DNA of 64,000 bases from Pteria penguin (GCA_035048485.1 CM068582.1:15604001-15668000), one strand, 5' to 3'. Counted from the first letter of the stretch, positions 36,565 to 50,700 are shown. Notes: a model not told the origin generated them from the letters alone. A program made the numbers and translations.

Positions 36565-38348
36565 TATTCAAAAATCTTCATGAGTGTCCATTACATACAT
36601 CACATGTACGGCATTAATACTATATGATAAATCTATAATATTGCTATATATACAAATCAAGGAAATTAACAAAAAATTTTAACACTATGTACACCATGTT
36701 CTGTGTTGAAAAAATATTTTATACAGAAACAAACATAAAGTCTAAATTCCAAGTCTTAGAACACTTATGGTGAAACATTACCACATGTATGTTTAAAATA
36801 AACATTTCTTTATTGTTGATTTGAGTGAAATCTAGCACCTGCTAAGAACATGTTTGAGTGGAATTAAATTTATCCAAATTTAAACCCTCCCCCTCCCACA
36901 TCAGCCAAATCACATACACATATACAATGCATTTATTTCACACAAACACATGTCATATATATAATATATATATTAATTGCAATTTACCTATGATCAAGTT
37001 GGCTTAATAGTTTTCTCGAAATATTTTTGCAAACTTGTATCAAAATAGTTTTAACTACTTTCAAATGATAAGGAGACTGGAAAATACTTTTTCAGGAAGG
37101 ACCAGTAAATCTGGTTTTTGTTTTTCTTTATTTATTTTTAAGTTGGGATTCTGGGTTGCTCATAAGTGAATCTACTGAAATCTGGTGGGTTTAGTTTTCT
37201 TTTCTTATACTCGAAGATATTTGAAATAAATAAATATTTTCTTTACAACTTGGCAGTATTACAGAACAATAATTATAGACAGTATCTCTGTTTTTGTGCA
37301 ATTTCATGTCATATTTGAAGATAAAATCTGAGATATCGATCCAATATCTAAAACTCGCAGTCCAAAAAGCATGACAATATATATCTACATGTATTTATAA
37401 ATATATCACAAGCAAGAAATCATGGACTCATGTTAAAACAGAGATTAAATTCCTGTAAATGACTAGTTAAAGATCAAATGACTACATGACTACACATCTA
37501 CCTATTGACGTATTAATTCAATCCATAACATGCACGAATTAGATCTCAATAGATACGACTTTTATCTTTAAAATGAAATGTATCATTTTGAAGCACATTA
37601 CAAAATAAGACCTTTTACCGAAAAGATTTTTGAAAATAATGTTATTCGTTCCAAAAGAGATGATTAAAATTTGTAATGAATCTTATAAAAGTTACCATAT
37701 TTTGTTCATATTTTTTCACAAAAGACAAAATTGCGGAAAAACTCACGGTCAAAATTTCCTTAATATTGTAACTTATTAATATTCATTTACAAAAATGAAT
37801 TTCACCATGCAGTACCTCTGCACTTTACGTTTTTTATATTTTTAATTAGGGTAGATAACTCCTTTAAGAGAATTCACAATCCCAAACTTTACAGTTACAA
37901 ACATCAAGATCATCTATGGTGATATGCATCTTGCTTTAACAAGTAACCATAATATTTTATCATATTGTGTGTTGAATAGCTTAATGCCTGTTTAGGTGGG
38001 TACTGTGCTTTCATATCGTGTTGTCATGGTAACAGCAGTGCTTAAGCAGTAGCAGGATACCATTCTGCATTCCAAAACTACACTATGTAAGCATAGTTGC
38101 CGTTGTAACATGCATAAATGGGTGACAAAATATAAAATGTCTTACTCCTTACGAGAGATATATAAAAGGCTAAGCACTCTGTAATTGCATTTAATGTGCA
38201 TTAATCTCTTTGCGTGAATATGACATAAAATGTCATGAACAGGCTTGTAGTACAATCATCATATAAAAATATCTCAGAGTTTTGTTATTTGACTTAAATA
38301 CTATGCGTTTCAACTAACTTAAAGCAAATTCCAAAATTATTCTTCTTC
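36565..38348. other. downstream of gene B
   Basis: 36565-37125 aligns with 7170-7755, including the relic of the tail that gene A uses (minus strand YWSFLKK at about 37090-37110). 37130-38340 has no counterpart in A and no coding signal. Confidence 0.5.
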
Positions 38349-38726
38349 TTAACTTTTACTCCGTCTTGTTTTCTGTATAATAGGAGGAAGTGTTGGTAAA
38401 GCAGGATGTGCATCTCTTAGCTTCACTGTCTTTGTTATGTTGGTCAAATGGTCATCATCTTTGGTTTCCTTATAGAGAGTTTTATAAATGCTCAATCTAA
38501 TCCTCATGAGTTCCTCAGCTGAATCACAGTTCAAATCTTTGGCAATATGACAAAGCAACTTGCAATAAAATTGTGTAAATCAGAATGGGATACAAGTAGA
38601 TTCTCAGCAGTCAAATCTTTCATCCTTTCAGACGGTTTTTGGTATTGTCAAACACAATAGGCAAGTTGAATCCATTCCAGTTTTTTGTGGCTGAATGGAT
38701 TAACATCTGTTCTTTCATCCCTAAGG
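38349..38726 (-). pseudogene. frameshifted coding relic after gene B stop
   Basis: Downstream of the gene B stop the minus strand shows coding-like segments in shifting frames: RDERTDVNPFSHKKLEWIQL, DLTAENLLVSHSDLHNF, then CHIAKDLNCDSAEELMRIRL to SKS and a stop at 38349. It probably was the rest of the last exon. At least two frameshifts separate it from the current reading frame. The missing part would correspond to the end of the STAND module. Unrecognised by family. Confidence 0.5.
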
Positions 38727-38776
38727 TTATTCTAAAATGCTGTCATACCTAGATCTATTGGACTCGAGGTCTTTTT
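38727..38776 (-). CDS. gene B last exon
   Basis: Acceptor GGTGTTTCTTTCAG, phase 1, encodes EKDLESNRSRYDSILE and TAA at 38727. The stop may be secondary, because coding-like sequence continues in another frame. Confidence 0.6.
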
Positions 38777-41700
38777 CTGAAAGAAACACCAAAAAAAAAA
38801 TAATCCCATTTTTATCATTAATTGTTGAAACATCCAATTACACATATACTATAGAAATGAAAATCAAGTTCAATTAATATAATAAGGAGATTTAAATCAT
38901 TTCATGTTATCATCTCATAAACTGTGTTTGCATATACATGTTGTATGAACATATAATGTGGTTTCTGGTGTTTTTGTCATCATTATATTATATTATTTTT
39001 GGGGGTCACATTTTACACGTCATCTTACAAAGAAAACAACTTGACATATTAACCGTAAAAGACTTTGTTGAAACTTTGACAAGTTTGCACTATACTGTTC
39101 ATACTTTCCCAACTGGGCCTTAGAGGGAGACATAATGGGCAGACTTTGGGTAGTAGTAAAGCATTTCGTCAACAGTCAATGTGATCCGAGTTTAATGTCA
39201 GATTGAAGCTGGTGTGGCCTAGTGGATAAGGTGCTCGGCTCATGATAGAGACGTTCTGGGTTCGACCCCCGCCCTGGGTGCACCGGTGTTCTGGTTTTTT
39301 TTTTCGGATAAGACAGTAAAAACTGAGGTCGGGTGTCATGGTAGGTGTGGCAAGTAAAAGATCCCTCACTGCTTCGGGTGGGTCCGTTGGTAAGGTCTAA
39401 ATTTGTATACAAGGCATCAGGCAGATGCCGTCATCATGTACGCGAAATATTCGTGCAGTGACGTAAAACAATAATGAATCAACAAAATTTTAATCAATTA
39501 ATCTCAGATTATTCCACAGTTTGTATGAGACTGATAAAGTGATGAAATTGAAAGAGTATTGAAAGAGATGGAAAAACCTCTACAAACCAAATAAATACAT
39601 TAAGGATATACAGATTGTGATATCTCCAGAAAATTATGCTTTTACATTTTTTCTTTTAATTCCAATCCTCATTGTTTGTGAGGCCCATCGCAAATGGCTA
39701 AGTTCAAATTAATCAAAATGCGGTGTTTGCAATTTTGGCATCAATAATTTATCGGGAAATATTTTTAACATGTAAATCAAAATCATATCATTAGAATATT
39801 CATTTTGTTTTCTTCTCATTTCTCAAATTTCATCTCATTTGGAGTAGAAATAAAGAAATTAGGGCAATTTAAAAATAGCTAAAATGATTAAAATATCTAA
39901 CGATACCGCAGCGGTACAGCGAGATGTTTATTTTGCCTTATAATTGACGGCGCGCTTAGAATCAATGAGCATAAAAGCGGTATGTTCACTGGCGTTGTTC
40001 GGGGTCACAGTTGTATCAAATCCAGTGAGGTGAGGTTTTTCAGGTAGATACGTCCATTACCTGTAAACAGCTGATCGCCGAAGCGAAAACGATGTGCGAT
40101 GCGGGCACACGTAAGTTTCATATATATATAATTTTCAGTTTTTAATTTATTTCTACCGGCCCATAATATGCGATAAGTATGTTTCCCCCTATTCATTTGA
40201 TACCATTTTTATGAAAATATACCTAGAAATGACTACAAACATTTGAAAATAAAAAGATAGCGTCTTCCTCTTTGCCAAAACAACGGTCCGCCATATTGTT
40301 TTTACGAGTCATTTGATTACATCGATATAGATAGTAAACAATCGTACATTATACAGTTCTCAAATAAGAGAACACATAACGAAAACAATGTCTATAGAAG
40401 TAATTATGATTATCTTATTTGTGAAAAAATTACCCCGTAGCTATTATTTACAAAGTTTTATTTCTCAAAAGTTTCATTTCATCATTCTTGATGCAATTTA
40501 AAGAACAGCGTGGGCGCGTGGGCTAATACTTACCATGGACGATTTTTATATTCGAATTGATAATTATTTGTATTTACATTAATTAAATATTTGACGATTT
40601 CATATAGTTTATTGTAATTTTGTAGCTCTATTAATACGATTTTACACGTGTTTCCTCCGACTCGGGGCGACCTCCACGTATTGTCATATAGAATTATGTA
40701 CAGAAATACACATTTCAATGTAATAAATACCAAGGCATATATTGTGCGATGAAATAAGACATCATTTCATCATTGAGTTTACATTGACACCACTGTTTAC
40801 AACTTCAGACTTATATTTTAATTGTAGATAAGTCTAGACCTCTGCGAAAGGAAGGGGGGGGGGGGGATTAATTTATTCATATTTAAGCAGGGACGTACAT
40901 ATCTTTAGATATATACGTCCCTGATTTAAGGCAGACATTTTTTGTTAAAGGAAAAATGACGAGACTAAGAGCCTCATTCAAATGATTTGGTTTTAATCTT
41001 CTTTAATTAATTTTGGTATTTATATCAGTGGCGAATCCAGAATTTCCGAAATGGGAGGGGGGGGGGGGAGGCGCACAAGTGAAAGTCCAATATAAACCAA
41101 AATACTCTGCCAATTTAGGGGCGAAATCTGAAGATCTAGGGCGATCACCTGTCACCTGTGCGGCTAAATTATTACGTAATATCACCTCAACCGGCTGTCT
41201 GACCCAGCAAATATCAACCTTCATTTCGTACATTTTGACAGCTTTCAAGATATTAATTAGCGATCTTAATAAACTGGGTATTCATATTAATGAAAGACAA
41301 GGACTAATTATCAGGTTTCCTGTTAATTGTGGATTATCATGAAGGAGACATAAAGAACAGGACTTGAAATCAACCAAACTTTACGACAATTTGTATTTAT
41401 GAAGAGTTTATATTTGAGATTATAACACTCTTATTAAAAGTTTTTATGTTTTTAAAATAATGAATATAATACATATAGTAGATTAATATAAAAAAAACTA
41501 AGCTATACTATGATAAATTAAAAGGTATGTGATATTTTTCACATTTTTTAAAAGAGTTACCCGCCCCTGATTTAGGTAAAAATATTTTTGCTTATAAAGA
41601 GCTTATTTTTTGTCATACAATCTAAATTCCTTCAAATATCCTTATAAGTAACCATTTTAAATAAGTTTTTACATTATTATGAATCGTTGTATAAGTTTTT

Positions 41701-44700
41701 AGAAAAATGACCTTGGACATTTGGACTTCGTCATTTTCATCAAAGTAAAAAAGCATTCTTCGTCAAGTTTAAGAGATTATATTTGAGATGATAAGACTTA
41801 CAACCAATGTTTTTATCTTTTTTCGTAATACCTGTAGTACATAAAGTAGATTAATATAAATAAATCACAAATTTTATGCATAACTGATTAAGTTATACAC
41901 TCATAAAACTGCGAGGTTGTGCATTTTCATTTGTTTGAAAAAGGTGTGAAAATGCAATATTGTCCATTTTCAGATCCTCATATCTTGTAAAGTACTCGAG
42001 ATAAACCAATGAAATTTTCAGAGTTTGTTGACTATAAAATATGCTTTCTAACTTACTTATTTTTTGGTATATTGTGATACAAGTAAATTATTTATAGGTA
42101 TCTAAAAAGTGTATCTCATGTGTTTTTAAGGAAAGGGTTTGGGCCTCCCTATCATTGTACAATGTTACTTGATTGTCAAGAATTGTACAAGTAGATACTC
42201 ATATGCAAATATGGGAAGATATTATAACCAATCACAGCTTAGGAATTGATATCAGTCATATCATCTTACTCTTGATCTGTAGTTTTATTCATGATTTATG
42301 ATTTTGACATGGGACTATGCATCTTCACACTTCTTACCCAGAAATAATTATTACACCTCTCTTGTAAAACATTATCACTATTTCTCAAGAAAAAGAACCA
42401 AAAAAACCCCAAGACTTGTCAGAGACAGCAAAGTTTGTCTTATAAGATGTTTCTATTAAATAGATTATTTGTCCAGCAAATTTGTTATTCTAAAACCTGA
42501 CAAAATGAAAGCTCTGAACACAATGAATCCAATCTCGTTATAAAACCATATCTTTATTCTCCTTCTCTATTTTCCCATTGCGGATAAAGATCTGGCCAAA
42601 CTCTGTAAGGGGACATGTTCTAGTGAACTCTGGTTTTCAGCCAATCAGTGGATCTGCTACAAATTTCTAGGAATGAAGTACTTACACATCCCCAGCGTGC
42701 GTGACCCACAATGTGATTTTTGAACAGTGTTTGTCACATATGGTGTCACTTGCATGTGCCTAGCCGAGTCATTGATTGGCTATGGGAAATAATGGTTTAG
42801 GTGACTGAAACAACATCAGTATTCACCAGAACATAGCCCCTTATGGGGTTTTGCCAGATCTTTATCGGCAATGGGACTAATAGAGAAGCAGAATAAAGAT
42901 ATGGTTTTAATCAGATTGCAATGAATCTATATGGGAAATCCCTATCTCTAATATTTCAAAAGAATAAGCCAAGATGAATGTTTTTGAAAAGAAAGTCAGT
43001 CTGAGGTCAAAATAATTAGGTCAAATGTTATGACACAAAACAAAAGGATCTGTCACAAGGATTCTACGCATGAAATATCAAAATCCTTTTATATTAAAAA
43101 ATTTAGCTCAGATCAAAGTCCAAAGTCAAGATCAAAAGTCAAAGGCCATGATATCAAATGAAAGCTCTTGTCATGAGAAGTTATGTTTGAAGTATGAAAG
43201 CCTTACCCCTATCACTTAAAAAGATATAGTTCAGTTTAAAGTTTTGTCTAAGAAAGCCAAGCCCTCTGGGTCCGGCGCCATAAACTGAGAATATACTTAA
43301 GTCAAAAATTCATATTCTTCTGTTCATCAATGAATTAATAACTAGGATTTGGATTTTATGTAGTTTTATTCTACTGATAAATAGAATTAAACCATTCTGC
43401 ATTAAAATTTATTTGAATGTTTGATAATGGAATAAATCAAAATGAAATTTTTTACTTAAGTATATTCTCAGTTTATGGCGCCGGACCCTGGTCTTTCATT
43501 CTGGCAAGCTAATTAATGAGGAAATGTAATTTCATGTCTCTAAACTTTTTAAATGGCTGCAATGATGACAATATTGAATTCAATGTTCAATTTTGAAGTG
43601 TGGAAGCTCCCTTCCCCAATTATTCGGACTCAAGACAACACAGGTTTTGGCCCAGGTCAACAACCCTTAGTAATATTATTGAAATCCATAAAGGCAGTAA
43701 GAAGTTATGGCCAAGAGAGGAATTTAACACCACTCCCTATTTTTCTTCTACATCACAAATGTAAGAATAAGGAAGAAATAAAAACCAGTAATACATATTC
43801 ATATTAAAGTTCATATATATTTCTAGCACAATCTTAAATTTGAAAGTGATTGAGTGAGAAATGAATTAGATTAATAATTTTCTGAAAACTTTTCAAAAAG
43901 AAGCTGTGTTTGTAAAACACAATGGCAACAAAGTCCAAAAAGTTATTTTTAGTGTGAAGGTCATTGTCAAGGTCAAAAAGTCATCGACTTTGGTGTCATT
44001 TGAAAGGGTTTTATTATTTAAGGATGAATGTCAAATATGAAGTCTCTATCTCTCAAGGTTCAAAAGTTATGGCCAAGGTTAAAGTTGACCACAGACAAAC
44101 AAACAGACAGGTAGGACAAAACAATTTGCCCCTGATCTATCAATCTGGGGGCACAAGAAAAGAAAATCAAAGACACATATTTCTGACAAAGGGGATATTT
44201 TCAAAATTGAAAGACATAACTCTGGCAAAACAATGTCAATCATACCGAAATGCAAACTGGTACTTACCCTCATTGATACAAAATTATATACCAAGTTTCA
44301 ATTCAATACGTTGAAAGACTGCAAAAAAAAGTCTGCAAAACATGACAGACAGACAATGCCATAACATAATACATCCTGTCTATGATGGGCATATAAAAAT
44401 GAAAGCCATATCTCTTACTATTCAGCAGATATGTCCAAAGTCATAGGCGTAGAGTTTTAGAAAATTGACTCTTAAGTTAATGTCAAAAGATGCAGTACTA
44501 ATGAGGCTAAAATCATCAAAGTTGACACACATGTTCTCCATGATGACAAAAAAATTGCCTGTTGTTTGTTAGGGTTAAGCATAAGGTCACGGTCAAAGTC
44601 AAATTTTGATATTGTAGGGAAATATTGAATTATGGAACACTTCATATGTTTCATGGTCATTGGATGAAGGTCAAGGTCACATCTATATATTATTGGAAAA

Positions 44701-47700
44701 CCTAAAAAGCAAGAATTGCACAGTACTATATACAACAGTGTACTGAATTCCAATCAAAATTCTGGAAAACAGATTTCTCATTGACTATCTGTCAATAGAC
44801 GGGCCATAACTGAGACAACAGTATTCTAAATATCAGTCAATTACCTCACAGTATAAAAAAAATTTAACAAAAATAAATATTCTACAGATCAATGTTCAGT
44901 CAAAAACAGTCCATAATTCAGTCAGAAGTAAACAGAATCTAAAGAAATTCAAAAGTGATCTTTCACTCTGTTATACAAAACAGTGTACAAACTTTCAATG
45001 AATTATCTCAAAGTTTAAGCTAAAATTCTTCTGGAAGACAGAATTTTCATTGATTTTCAGTCAAAGAAGGGCTATAACTCAGTCAAAAACAAACGAAATT
45101 TGCAGAAATGAGAAATTCATCTGTAACTCTACTACACTGTATATTGATAAGTGTACTAACTTTCAATCAAATACCTCACAGCTTAAGCTAAAATACTTTC
45201 GGAAAACAGAATTTTCATAATTCAAGAGCCACATTTCAATAAAAATTTGACAAAATCCCACAAAATGCAAGCTTGGTCTGTAATTCTTCTTTCTAGAATA
45301 GAGTACCGACTTTCAAGCTCACACCTCAAACATTAAGCCAAAAGAATTGTGGAAAACAAAAGTGACAGACAGATGGGCGAAGAGATTGATGGGCAGAGAT
45401 GAAACCTATTGTCCCCCAGTTTCACTAGTAACAAGTTTGTTACCTTACAATCTTTAGTGTAAATAAATGCACTACTAAGAGAGATAAATCTTATTACATG
45501 TAAGTCATATTTTTATGTTGCCAATCTTTAACTTGAACCATTTTGCAACTGGAACATTAACTATCTAAATGGTCACTCTTAATTCAAAGTATCAAGAGGT
45601 AATTGCAGATTTGTGTAACTGGTCCTAATCTAATTTTCTTACCTCTTAAGAATTCCTTAGGGTTGTCAAATGCCTTTTCCTTAAAAAGGAGATCTATAAG
45701 ATGAAGAAAGCCATAGTGTCTGCATTTGTATCCTGCTGCTTCCTCCTGATGTTCTATAGTAAAATCATCCTCAGACACTTCATCTGCATCACATCGTAGT
45801 CTGATGACTTCTCGTCTTTCTTTCTTTGTCAGTTCAAACTCATCTGATAAGTCAATTGTGCAATTGTTAAATGTTTTCATGTATTTATTTTCCTGCATGA
45901 ACTTTTCTGTGGCCGTTATAACTTTCATACTTCCTTCACCTGCATTTTCCATCTCAGAGTTCAACCCTCTAAGACCACCATGATCCATCAGCCAGTAGTG
46001 AGGGATGATAAGAAAGTATGCGGTGTTTTTCTGAAGATTAAAATGTGGATATTCCGTTCTTATTGTAACACATTCCAGTTTTTTGAACTCTTGTTTCAAG
46101 TACTCTACAAGACCCTTTTTACCCGTCCCAGGTTTTCCCATTATAACAACTTGCTTGAGATCCTTTAAATACCCTGATGCCTTTTTTATGGCCCTTCTAT
46201 GCTGAAACTGCCCTGAAAACAAAATGGAAAATGGAAATAAAAATTCTGTTAATTACAACTTATGATTAAGATATCATCAATATGACATGGACAGAAGGGT
46301 GGTAGGTTTTGACAATAGTTCACTTAAGCCTTTAGCTATGGTAAAGATTCTGTTTGACATTTTAAAAATGGTTACCATGGCACTAAAAGTCAATTTTCAT
46401 CCCTCAGAATTCCGTTGATTTCATGAATGTATTGTAATTCAGAACGAAAGTGCCAACAAATGCACAATATGCACATGGCATTCAAAATACCTCCTATCTG
46501 TAGAATTATAAAAAAGGTTTTTGTTTTTCTTACAATAATTTAGCAAGCTGCAAATATTTGAATCATCTCCCACAAACTTACTATGTACATGTAAATCCAA
46601 TTGGAGAGCTGGCCATAAATTCAAAATAACTATTCTGCAGGGTAAAGTTCACATACCTAGCTTATTAAGAGGTATTCTGTCTTCTTCTTTCACTGCTGCA
46701 ATACAATCAACTTGTGTCAAAGATATTAAGGTACAGTAACAAAAGCAATGTTATTTTTGATTGATTCTGTTTGATTTTTTTTTTTCGTTATACATGTATA
46801 TTATTCATTTCACTGATAATAACTAAACATATTAGAGGGAAAAAAAATTACCAAAATTATTAAGGAAGAATTAGTTACATTGTAAACTTCAAAATATTTG
46901 CCATTCTATTTAATACTAAAATAGTTGAATTAACTCTGACAGAATGAGACAATTAAAAATCACGTGTTAAATGATGTCGTCTCCAGTAGAGCACGAAGAT
47001 AATGCTGGCAATGACGATGGCAGCGATGGCTATAATGACCCCAAAAACAATGAGGCCAATTGCATATCCAGGCAAACCAGATGATCCTTGTTTTCTACAA
47101 AATTAATGATATTTATAAAAGAATTAATACTGTTTTCTTTTTCTTAGTCAAGAAAATATAGAAATTTAGATATTATTTCCATTAAACAGATTTATACTGT
47201 CAAATATTAACAGACACCTAAGCAATGATAAATATTTACATTTCTACTTAATTCCCCATTTAAAACGCCCGAACCTATCCGAATTATGTTTCAATAAATT
47301 TTGTTGAACCTGATTACAACAGAAAGGGTGCATGAATATGAGACCTTGTCTAGATGCACTACAAATAAGTTGTGTACTACTATGAATTATATAGAAAACG
47401 CTACAAATTCAAATGAAACCACATGAAAGTGAATGAATCAACAGAGTTTAACTTTTCATAGTTTCATGGCACGATCAACTTGGAAAATTGCACTTTCAAT
47501 TTTAATATGTGGAACAACAAACTGCACTTGTACATGTATTACTGCAGACTGCAGACAACACATGTCATTTCCTATATTATATATTGAATTTCTTTATAAT
47601 GGGTAACGGACTGGTTAATTGCATTCCATCCAGATAAATGCAGAGTCCTCGCAGTAACAACCAAATGCAAACACATGAGTGACGACTACATCCTCCATAA

Positions 47701-50700
47701 TAATACTGTTGAACTTGTATCATCCTCTAAATATCTCTGCATCATACTCCAATCAAACCATAAATGGGACAACGATATACATGACATCACAACCAAAGAC
47801 AAGAGTTTCACTAAAACTGATGGATGCCCCCTGAACGGCAGTTATAATGCAGGAAATTGATGACTCAATTCATATACATAAAATCAGTAAAACTGATGGA
47901 TGCTCCAAGAAGCACAGCAATAATGAAGGAAATGAATGACTCAATATATAGAAACTCATTGTATTAATTGATGAAGATTTCAAATCTCAATATATCATAT
48001 GGATATCCAATTGAGTCAACTGAAGAACAAGAAGTGATCACAGTATCTTAAACTAAAATGAGTAAGCTTGACCTTGATTAGTTATCGTGAACATGACCTT
48101 TCAGAAATGACCTTGAGTGGCCTTTGTCCCAATGCCCTTAATCTAAGAACATTTTGGTGAAGTATGATCAAATTCTAATGAAAGGTATAAGAGATATGAG
48201 CTCGGATGGACAGACTGATTGATGGACAGACACACAGACATGATAGCCACTACATGCTCTCCCGAAAGTTTTAATACTAATGTGTATATATATTGCAGAA
48301 TTTTGAATGGGGGCAAATGAAAAAGGCACCATCCATTTGATAATATAGGGAGTGTCTGGGGTTTTCATCCCAGTCACATTTTTCCTCTCAATTTTGAACA
48401 CAAGATCTTTTTAAGTAAGGCCAGAGCAAGAATTTTTTCACTAATAAAACATTGTATAGTATTACAAATTTGAAGTGAAACAAAGTAATGTTTTGACAAA
48501 ATTCTGCATTATTCACCACTATACAATCTAATATGTATTTATTAAGTTCACAGCTGACCGGAGCTGTCTGAAAATTATATTTAAAAAAAATTGGACAGTG
48601 ACGTAGAAATATCAGAGGGCATTGTTTTAAGTACAGTATATGCCTAAAACAGTTCATTATGAAAAATTTCAGACGGCGCTACAGGGCTCGGACAGTCTAT
48701 TTTACATAATGAACAAAAGGGGGTGTACAGGGTGAAAGGGAGGAGGAGGGGGATATATGGAGTGGGAGGGTCGAGGGAAAAGGATAGGAGGTTACTGCAG
48801 GGGCATGAGGGGGGCACCCCCTGTCTGCCCTTCATGAACTGTTTTTGGCATATATCCAGTACAAACATAACAGTACCCAAATAATAAATATCAGGTTTTT
48901 CATGATTGCTCGCCAGAAAAAAAGTTTTAATACCTATAATTTATTCAAAAGTTTGGGTTAAGATTGAGTGGGCAAGTTTTTCTTAGTCTGAAATGGTTCC
49001 TAATGTACTCATGCGTTTGTAAAAAGCTGTGGAAGTCCTCAGTAGGGCATATGTTGACTCGAATGTTTATCAGTGTAAGCATGACTGGTATGGAAGGAAT
49101 TTACCCCCGAAGTATTAAATCTATGGCATTGTCGTTAAAACTGAAAGTAGAGAGACTTCATAAACTCGCTAATCGAGTCATGTCACGTGTTTCCAGCGAT
49201 TTTCCAAATATGGACAGTGCAATGCTTCAAACATGTACACTTTACAGATGTAGAATTGTAACGTGTATATTCTGCAAAGCATTATATGGAAGTATCTAGA
49301 ACTGCAAAATACTCTTCTGTTATAGTAAAATGTACATTCAAATATGCATGAATACAAACTTAATGTTTCACAGGAGTGGTTTTGCACAGTTAAAATTGCC
49401 CATGAAAGTGTATATGTAAAACATACAACTGCAATTAGAACAAGTGTAAATAATACATTTGTTCAAAGTACATGTGTAAACGATACATCTTCAATGTAAA
49501 TTTACATCTCTACATGTCTGGATTTTTGACAACGAATACCCACCATATGAAGCATGGTCAGGAACTGGTTGGTATAAAAATTGTATACCGTAGATGATAC
49601 CCATGTTTTTAGCACTACATGGTAAACAGTGTCTGTCAGCCTGATATTGGCATCCTAGCCTACACTTTTTACACCAACTCATTGATAAATAACACCGATT
49701 AAAGCATTTAAATGACTTTGTTTCTGTTATTTATGAGGGAACTTGTGTTATCTACACTGTATTTTTTATTACATTGATCGTGTGAAAACACGTAACTATG
49801 TATATTAAATTTTGTCCATTAACGATATCTAAATATATGGCATTATGTGATTCACATGTAATTCTGCATAAATGGGAACACTGAGTACTTCATCTCTGCA
49901 AAGTCTCATCAAAATCCTTCGAGTAGTTTTGCAGAAAAAGTAAAAAATGCGAGAAGTTCATGAAGCTGGAAAGATGGACGCCAGATGATATGCTATGACA
50001 ATAGCTCACTTAAGCCTTTAGCTCAGGTGAGGCAGAAACAAACCCAGTACTATACTTCTCAGTTCCTTTGTTATTTGCAGTTTTTTTAGTTGAGAAACAT
50101 CCAGGATCTGTGAATAAGAACGACATAATATTAGATCTACAAACATCATATATATCTTTGTCTGCATTAATTTATCATCAAAGAAACATGTAATAAAGCA
50201 AGAATTGGATCAGTTGTATTACTTAATAAATTTCTATGTACTCTGGGAGAAATACATTTCAATATGGCAAGTGCAAGACAGTACATTAATAAATCATTCC
50301 TTTGATAGATAAAAAAAACCATTTGAATTACTTCAATTTATATGAACTAGAGCATGTTTGTAAAACATATGCTCAAATATAGCTCAAATTCCAAGGTCAA
50401 GATCAGAAGGCTGATTGATTAATTGACTGAATAGTATTTTACGTCATTCCATGATTATTTCATGTATATGGTGACGGCATCTGCCTGATGCATTGCATAC
50501 AAATTTATACCTTTGCAACGGACCCACCCGATAAGTGAGGGATCTTTTATGTGCCACGCCTACCGTGACACAGGACCTTGGTTTGTACTGTCTCATCCGA
50601 AAGACAGAACACCGGTGTGCCCTGGGTGGGTGTCAAACCCGTGACCTCTCGATCACGAGCCAAGCACCTTATCCACTAGGCCACATCGGCTTCAAGATCA

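Larger units (their letters stand above)
39677..42151. mobile_element. 2.5-kb hAT-like insertion without transposase
   Basis: Ends TGTGAGGCCCATC and TTGGGCCTCCCTA are inverted; 8-bp TSD TCATTGTT (39669-39676) / TCATTGTA (42152-42159). The matching site in A (about 8478) reads TTTTCATTGTACAAT without insertion. No transposase frame was found, so it is a non-autonomous or deleted copy. It contains nested repeats at 40888 and 41030. Confidence 0.75.

Noticed and set aside
38349..38558. A separate 69-aa gene
   Set aside because: Its start is TTG, and upstream coding-like words lie in other frames, so it is better seen as the decayed end of the gene B last exon.
41003..41342. 81-aa and 109-aa ORFs
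   Set aside because: They translate the CAGTGGCG G-run repeat in opposite directions.
48964..49299. 111-aa plus-strand ORF (KVERLHKLANRVMSRVSSDF)
   Set aside because: Looks partly coding but I see no motif, no splice context and no second copy; not enough to call a gene.
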